Below, in pieces: positions 6,732-10,548 of a stretch of 10,548 nt of DNA (positions are counted from its first letter, which is position 1; every line of letters begins with the position of its first letter). A program made the position numbers and the translations under genes. The stretch comes from Deltaproteobacteria bacterium (GTDB lineage Bacteria > Desulfobacterota > Desulfuromonadia > Geobacterales > Geobacteraceae). Below the pieces are notes generated by a model that worked only from the letters and a program-made list of their open reading frames with translations, did not search any database and was not told the DNA's origin. The stretch is taken from NCBI GenBank assembly GCA_021810985.1, contig JAJZQA010000052.1:1-10548 (forward strand). Reading direction: 5' to 3'.

Positions 6732-8330
6732 ATGAGCAGATTCTGGAAACAAGGCGAACCTCAGGTTTGGGGCACGGCCGCGGCGCTCACCATCACCCTT
6801 CTCATGGTCGTGACACTCATCAGTGTCGTCATGCTCAATGGCCTGGGTTTCTTCTGGCCTTCCGACACGGCGCTCGTCTCCCTGAAGGACGGGACAACGC
6901 TTCTTGGCGAGATCACCGACAAAGAAAAGGCAACGGCAACCCAGGGTGTCAAGCTTCAGTTCAAGGTCGGCAACCGGGATCTCTATGGCCAGGATTTTCG
7001 CTGGGTTGACAAAAAGGATGTGAAGTCTCTCAGCTACCCTGACAACGCCATCGTGCTGGAGCGGAAGGAGAACGGCAATTTCTACGGCTTCCTGAAATCA
7101 CTCTCCCTGAACGGCGCGCAGACTCCGGCCTCGGCTGACCCGTGGGAACAATTGCTTTCCCAGTGGAAAAGCGTCAAACAAGCGCAGCACAATCTTGACG
7201 GCCTGCGGGATAAAATGTCGGACCTCAACTCTGCCGCGGAAAATCTTCGCCTGAAAATTCTGAAGTTGTCGTATCGCGATAAGACCACCAATCAGAAGGA
7301 AATAGAGACCCTTTCCGTACAACAGGAAAAGCTGCTGACGGAATTCAACACCCTGCTGGACAAACTGAACAGCGCAACCGCCGAAATCAACCAGTCCACG
7401 GCACTCTTTCAGGATGCCTCGGGAGAAGAGAAAGAGATCGCATTAACCGATATCGTTCGTGCCTTCCGCCCCAACACCATGGGTTTCTTCGCTAAATCAG
7501 CATTCTATGCGGGCAAGGTAAAGGAACTTCTCGTTGGTGAACCACGCGAGTCGAACACCGAGGGTGGGCTGTTCCCCGCCATTTTCGGCACGGTGATGAT
7601 GGTACTCTTCATGAGCATCTTTTCGCTGCCCTTTGGGGTAATTGCCGCAATTTACCTGCGGGAATACGCAAAAGAAGGACTTCTGGTCAGGATCGTCAGG
7701 ATTGCCGTCAACAACCTGGCGGGCGTACCCTCGATCGTCTACGGAGTTTTTGGACTCGGATTCTTCATTTACGGCATCGGGAGCGGAATTGACCAGTTAT
7801 TCTATCCGGAACGGCTGCCTACGCCGACCTTCGGTACCGGCGGGATCCTTTGGGCCAGCCTGACCCTTGCCCTGTTGACTGTCCCCGTAGTGATCGTCTC
7901 CACCGAAGAGGGCCTGGCATCGGTTCCGAAAGGACTGCGGCAGGGATCCCTGTCGCTCGGGGCAACCAAGTTCCAGACACTCGTGAAAATCGTCCTGCCC
8001 ATGGCAACCCCCGGCATCATGACCGGGATGATTCTCGCCATGGCGCGCGCGGCAGGTGAAGTCGCTCCGCTGATGCTGGTCGGTGTCGTGAAGTTGGCTC
8101 CGGCTCTGCCCATCGACGGACAGTTCCCCTTCTTCCACCTCGACCGGAAATTCATGCACCTGGGCTTCCACATCTTCGATGTCGGTTTCCAGTCACCCAA
8201 CGTGGAGGCAGCAAAACCGATGGTTTTCGTTACAACCCTGCTCCTGCTGGCGATCGTCATCACTGCCTCAAGCACCGCGATCCACCTCAGGAACAAGATG
8301 AAAAAGAAATACGCCACCAAGGCATTTTAA
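6732..8330 (+). CDS. pstA: Phosphate ABC transporter permease PstA, long form with periplasmic coiled-coil insert
   Basis: A 532-residue second permease subunit; E. coli PstA is about 296. TM1 lies near 14-36. Residues 37-280 are predicted periplasmic: a beta-rich part (about 45-125: DGTTLLGEITD, LYGQDFRWVDKKDV), then a charged heptad-like helical stretch (about 138-222) that looks like a coiled coil. The permease core runs from about 282 to 517. Its EAA loop is near 391-428 (TEEGLASVPKGL, then GSLSLGATKFQTLVKIVLP), and RAAGEVAPLMLVG (439-451) is typical of PstA. The C-terminus is basic. The start at 6732 follows pstC by 17 bases, with AAGGACGGA upstream. The insert matches the enlargement of PstC next door; the two presumably meet in the periplasm, possibly near PstS. 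That contact is inference. Confidence 0.93.
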   Translation: MSRFWKQGEPQVWGTAAALTITLLMVVTLISVVMLNGLGFFWPSDTALVSLKDGTTLLGEITDKEKATATQGVKLQFKVGNRDLYGQDFRWVDKKDVKSLSYPDNAIVLERKENGNFYGFLKSLSLNGAQTPASADPWEQLLSQWKSVKQAQHNLDGLRDKMSDLNSAAENLRLKILKLSYRDKTTNQKEIETLSVQQEKLLTEFNTLLDKLNSATAEINQSTALFQDASGEEKEIALTDIVRAFRPNTMGFFAKSAFYAGKVKELLVGEPRESNTEGGLFPAIFGTVMMVLFMSIFSLPFGVIAAIYLREYAKEGLLVRIVRIAVNNLAGVPSIVYGVFGLGFFIYGIGSGIDQLFYPERLPTPTFGTGGILWASLTLALLTVPVVIVSTEEGLASVPKGLRQGSLSLGATKFQTLVKIVLPMATPGIMTGMILAMARAAGEVAPLMLVGVVKLAPALPIDGQFPFFHLDRKFMHLGFHIFDVGFQSPNVEAAKPMVFVTTLLLLAIVITASSTAIHLRNKMKKKYATKAF

Positions 8331-8382
8331 CGGGCGTGTTCGACTACATGACTAACACTGCCACATTATGGAGATAGATAGT

Positions 8383-9165
8383 ATGCCGTTACGTTCGCCA
8401 CAAAATATTGCCGATCCGGTACTGGAAATATCCGACCTGAATCTGTTCTACGGAACATCCCGGGCTTTGAAAGACATCTCCCTGACAATTCCGCGAAAAC
8501 AGGTAACCGCCTTTATCGGTCCCTCAGGATGCGGCAAATCCACCCTGCTCCGCTGCTTCAACAGGATGAACGACCTGTTGGAGAACGTCCGGATCGAGGG
8601 AAGCATCAAGCTTGACAATGAGGAGATCACCGCGCCGGATCTTGACGTAATCGGCCTGCGGCGCCGGGTCGGCATGGTTTTCCAGCAATCGAACCCGTTT
8701 CCGAAGTCAATCTACGAAAACATCATCTATGGCCTGCGCATAGCCGGGATACGTGACAAGGCCGTTCTGGATGAAACCGTGGAAAGAAGCCTGAGAGGCG
8801 CGGCAATCTGGGACGAGGTAAAGGACCGCCTCCATGATTCGGCACTCGGTCTTTCCGGTGGCCAGGCCCAAAGGATCTGCATCGCCCGCGCCATAGCGGT
8901 CAACCCCGAGATCATCCTCATGGACGAACCCTGCTCGGCTCTCGACCCTATTGCCACGGCAAAAATTGAAGAGCTGATCAACGAACTGAAAGAACAGTAC
9001 ACCGTGGTCATCGTCACCCACAATATGCAGCAGGCTGCGCGGGTTTCCGATTTTACCGCTTTCCTCTATCTGGGAGAACTGATAGAATTCGACGTTACCA
9101 AGAAAGTTTTCACCAACCCGGACAAGAAGCACACGGAAGATTACATTACCGGCAGATTCGGCTGA
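8383..9165 (+). CDS. pstB: Phosphate ABC transporter ATP-binding protein PstB
   Basis: A 260-residue cytoplasmic ATPase that powers the PstCA channel. All ABC motifs are intact: Walker A GPSGCGKST (46-54), Q-loop VFQQSNPFPKSIYENI (from 99), signature LSGGQ (157-161), Walker B IILMDEP (177-183), D-loop SALD (185-188) and switch H213. QQSNPFPKSIYEN is diagnostic of PstB. The usual LSGGQQQR reads LSGGQAQR here, a minor change. I chose the ATG at 8383, nine bases after GGAG (8370-8373). The in-frame ATG at 8368 would add five residues, but it overlaps that site and has no ribosome-binding site of its own. It follows pstA by 52 bases with no terminator visible between them. Confidence 0.95.
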   Translation: MPLRSPQNIADPVLEISDLNLFYGTSRALKDISLTIPRKQVTAFIGPSGCGKSTLLRCFNRMNDLLENVRIEGSIKLDNEEITAPDLDVIGLRRRVGMVFQQSNPFPKSIYENIIYGLRIAGIRDKAVLDETVERSLRGAAIWDEVKDRLHDSALGLSGGQAQRICIARAIAVNPEIILMDEPCSALDPIATAKIEELINELKEQYTVVIVTHNMQQAARVSDFTAFLYLGELIEFDVTKKVFTNPDKKHTEDYITGRFG

Positions 9166-9226
9166 TTTCTGTCTATATCGTTATCTATCAAAGAGATAAA
9201 AACTGCGCAATTTTCGAGGGTATCAC

Positions 9227-9898
9227 ATGGAACGCGAACATATCATCAAGCAGTACGATGCTGAATTGAACGAAATACGCACCCTGATTCTGCAAATGGG
9301 CGGCAAAGTCGAAGCAATGATCTCCAATTGCATCAAGGCCCTAGTGGACAGGGATACCGGCCTCGCCGAGAGTACCATCCCATTTGACCATGAGGTTAAC
9401 CACCTGGAAGTTCTCATCGATGAGAAGTGCCTTGAAGTATTGGCACGCCGGCAACCGGCCGCACGGGACCTGCGCTTCATTACCCTGGCCCTCAAAATCG
9501 TGACCGATATGGAGAGAATTGGCGACCAGTGCGTCAGCATAGCCAAGCGGGTGAAGGAATTGAATGAGGAACCGCCTCTCAAACCGTACATCGACCTGCC
9601 CCGGCTGGCGGAATCTTCTCGGGCCATGGTCAGGGAATCACTCGATGCTTTTGTTCGCGGAGATGAGAAACTTGCCATGCAGGTTTGTGAAAACGACCAG
9701 TTTGTCGACGACCTTAATATCCAGATCCAGCGTGAACTGCTCACTTTCATGATGGAAGACCCCGGCACCATCACCCGGGCGCTGAAGCTCAACTACATCT
9801 CGAAATGCCTGGAACGAATCGCCGACCACGCCACTAACGTCGCGGAAATGGTCATCTTCATGATCAAGGGAAAAGATATCCGCCACACGACGAACTAG
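9227..9898 (+). CDS. phoU: Phosphate transport/signalling regulator PhoU
   Basis: A 223-residue all-helical cytoplasmic protein made of two related three-helix bundles, matching the usual PhoU length. Each bundle carries the metal-binding E-x-x-x-D pattern: DMERIGDQC (E96, D100) and CLERIADHATN (E196, D200, N204). Also typical are QPAARDLRFI (76-85) and LKLNYISKCLERI (186-198). In E. coli, PhoU links PstSCAB activity to PhoR and represses the regulon when phosphate is plentiful; loss causes constitutive expression and toxic phosphate uptake. As the last gene of the pst operon it is probably made together with the transporter. GAGGG at 9216-9220 lies six bases before the ATG. A weak AT-rich stem (TTATCT 9181-9186, AGATAA 9194-9199) lies in the pstB-phoU gap and is not terminator-like. 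Confidence 0.95.
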   Translation: MEREHIIKQYDAELNEIRTLILQMGGKVEAMISNCIKALVDRDTGLAESTIPFDHEVNHLEVLIDEKCLEVLARRQPAARDLRFITLALKIVTDMERIGDQCVSIAKRVKELNEEPPLKPYIDLPRLAESSRAMVRESLDAFVRGDEKLAMQVCENDQFVDDLNIQIQRELLTFMMEDPGTITRALKLNYISKCLERIADHATNVAEMVIFMIKGKDIRHTTN

Positions 9899-9917
9899 CA
9901 GAGTACTCACCAATTCA

Positions 9918-9940
9918 CAGACGGGCCCATGGCCCGTCTG
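9918..9940 (+). terminator. Hairpin at the end of the pst-phoU operon
   Basis: CAGACGGGCC at 9918-9927 and GGCCCGTCTG at 9931-9940 form a perfect 10-bp GC-rich stem with a CAT loop, 20 bases after the phoU stop. The bases that follow (CGCAACCCCTCTCTTCC) are pyrimidine-rich but contain no T run. It is a probable 3' end, by a weak intrinsic or factor-aided mechanism, or a stabilising structure. Confidence 0.65.
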
Positions 9941-10531
9941 CGCAACCCCTCTCTTCCGCGCCGCTTCATAATTTCAGGTTCAGCCAACCGTGCCGGTCTT
10001 GCCAGAACTGCTGCGAAAGTCCAAACAAACTTCTTTGACATACATTCTCAGCCGTGGATACTGTACAATATCCGGGAATTCTTCGGGAGCATCTCAAGCA
10101 TTACTGAGGCAATCAAACTTTTCAATGGTAGGGCCTCGCCCACTCGGGTAAGGTTCGCGGTGTCCGTGCATCTTGGTTGTGATGTTTCATTGCCGTAGCA
10201 ATAATTTTCCCGGCCTTCCGTCTGCGATTATGCATAAAGTTTTAACCATTATTGCCGATACTATCTTACGGGGACCCAGTCGGACTTAGGGTAATTCCGC
10301 GGCAAATCCGTCTGGACGCTCCAGATTTCAGCGCTTTTTCGGGAAGAGAAAACTGCTACCCTGCAAAATCAACAAAATCTGTCCTCGCCCAGCAGAATTT
10401 TCGCTTCGATTTCCTAAGTGCGGCAGACACTTTAGCGGCAGGTGTGCATTTCCCAGGCGAATTGTAACTTCCCGTAGCGAACTATTCCATTGCGCACAAG
10501 CTGACAGAGATAAGAATCAACCGGGGAATTC
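9941..10531. other. Stretch without a recognisable gene downstream of phoU
   Basis: About 590 bases in which no open frame on either strand resembles a known family. Two short + frames (9929-10198 and 10252-10467) lack ribosome-binding sites and were rejected. Visible structure: TTGACA at 10035-10040; ATTGC/GCAAT hairpin at 10189-10202 followed by AATTTT; the 10-base palindrome TTATGCATAA at 10228-10237; GCAATAAT (10198-10205) inverted as ATTATTGC (10248-10255); hairpin TCTGGA-CGC-TCCAGA at 10311-10325; and stem CTAAGTG (10414-10420) with CACTTTAG (10428-10435). It could be a long leader, a small RNA locus or decayed DNA. I could not match it to any riboswitch family. Confidence 0.5.
10311..10325. 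repeat. Short perfect hairpin in the downstream gap
   Basis: TCTGGA and TCCAGA flank a CGC loop (6-bp perfect stem). AAA just upstream and TTT just downstream could extend it past a bulge. TTTTT occurs at 10336-10340, ten bases after the stem, too far for a standard intrinsic terminator. Function unknown. Confidence 0.4.
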
Positions 10532-10548
10532 ATGAAGAATACAAGAGA
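10532..10548 (+). CDS. Possible start of the next gene (cut by window edge)
   Basis: ATG at 10532 reads MKNTR before the window ends. GGGGA at 10523-10527 lies four bases upstream and could act as a ribosome-binding site. An in-frame TAA at 10511 excludes a longer upstream reading. A basic start would suit a signal peptide or a cytoplasmic protein, but five codons cannot identify it. Confidence 0.3.

Noticed and set aside
8348..8377. Nine-codon open frame before pstB
   Set aside because: No ribosome-binding site and no regulatory residue pattern; most likely chance.
9169..9186. Possible Pho box before phoU (CTGTCTA-TATC-GTTATCT)
   Set aside because: Spacing fits, but the second unit is poor and no -10 is evident; phoU is adequately explained as part of the pst operon.
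9929..10198. 89-codon open frame after phoU
   Set aside because: It starts in the loop of the end-of-operon hairpin, lacks a ribosome-binding site and resembles no protein I know.
10252..10467. 71-codon open frame near the right end
   Set aside because: No ribosome-binding site or recognisable domain; overlaps several hairpins.
10462..10468. Single Pho half-site TTGTAAC before the putative gene at 10532
   Set aside because: No second unit at 11-base spacing on either side.

Overview
The window holds a complete phosphate-starvation locus. All genes lie on the + strand in the order phoB, phoR, pstS, pstC, pstA, pstB, phoU. It is flanked on the left by the divergent 5' end of an acyl-CoA synthetase-like gene (- strand, cut by the window edge) and on the right by about 630 bases in which I recognise no gene. 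Gene order, moderate-to-high GC, a PhoR with a large extracytoplasmic sensor plus HAMP and PAS domains, and the neighbouring fatty-acid ligase suggest a Gram-negative bacterium. A Desulfuromonas/Geobacter-type (Desulfobacterota) chromosome is my best guess, but this is inference; long PstC and PstA forms also occur in Gammaproteobacteria.

Layout: 1-151, start of an AMP-forming acyl-CoA ligase (-). 152-630, AT-rich intergenic DNA with a nested inverted repeat. 631-664, Pho box and -10 for phoB. 690-3139, phoB and phoR, overlapping by four bases. 3140-3362, regulatory gap with a strong hairpin, a Pho box and a -10. 3363-4331, pstS. 4332-4446, two hairpins. 4447-8330, pstC and pstA, both much longer than the E. 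coli-type permeases because of large predicted periplasmic insertions. 8383-9165, pstB. 9227-9898, phoU. 9918-9940, hairpin ending the operon. 9941-10531, no recognisable gene. A possible new gene starts at 10532.

How it works: PstS captures phosphate in the periplasm, PstC and PstA form the channel, and PstB hydrolyses ATP to drive import. PhoU is thought to pass the transport state to the sensor kinase PhoR. When phosphate is scarce PhoR phosphorylates PhoB, which binds Pho boxes. Two well-formed Pho boxes are visible, before phoB and before pstS. In both, the -10 element begins exactly 28 bases after the first base of the box, which supports both promoters and points to autoregulation of phoBR plus direct activation of pst.

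The system is a known one. The most unusual content is the pair of enlarged permeases (a seven-blade-like propeller in PstC, a coiled coil in PstA) and the inverted repeats surrounding both Pho promoters. I did not find a clearly undescribed system.
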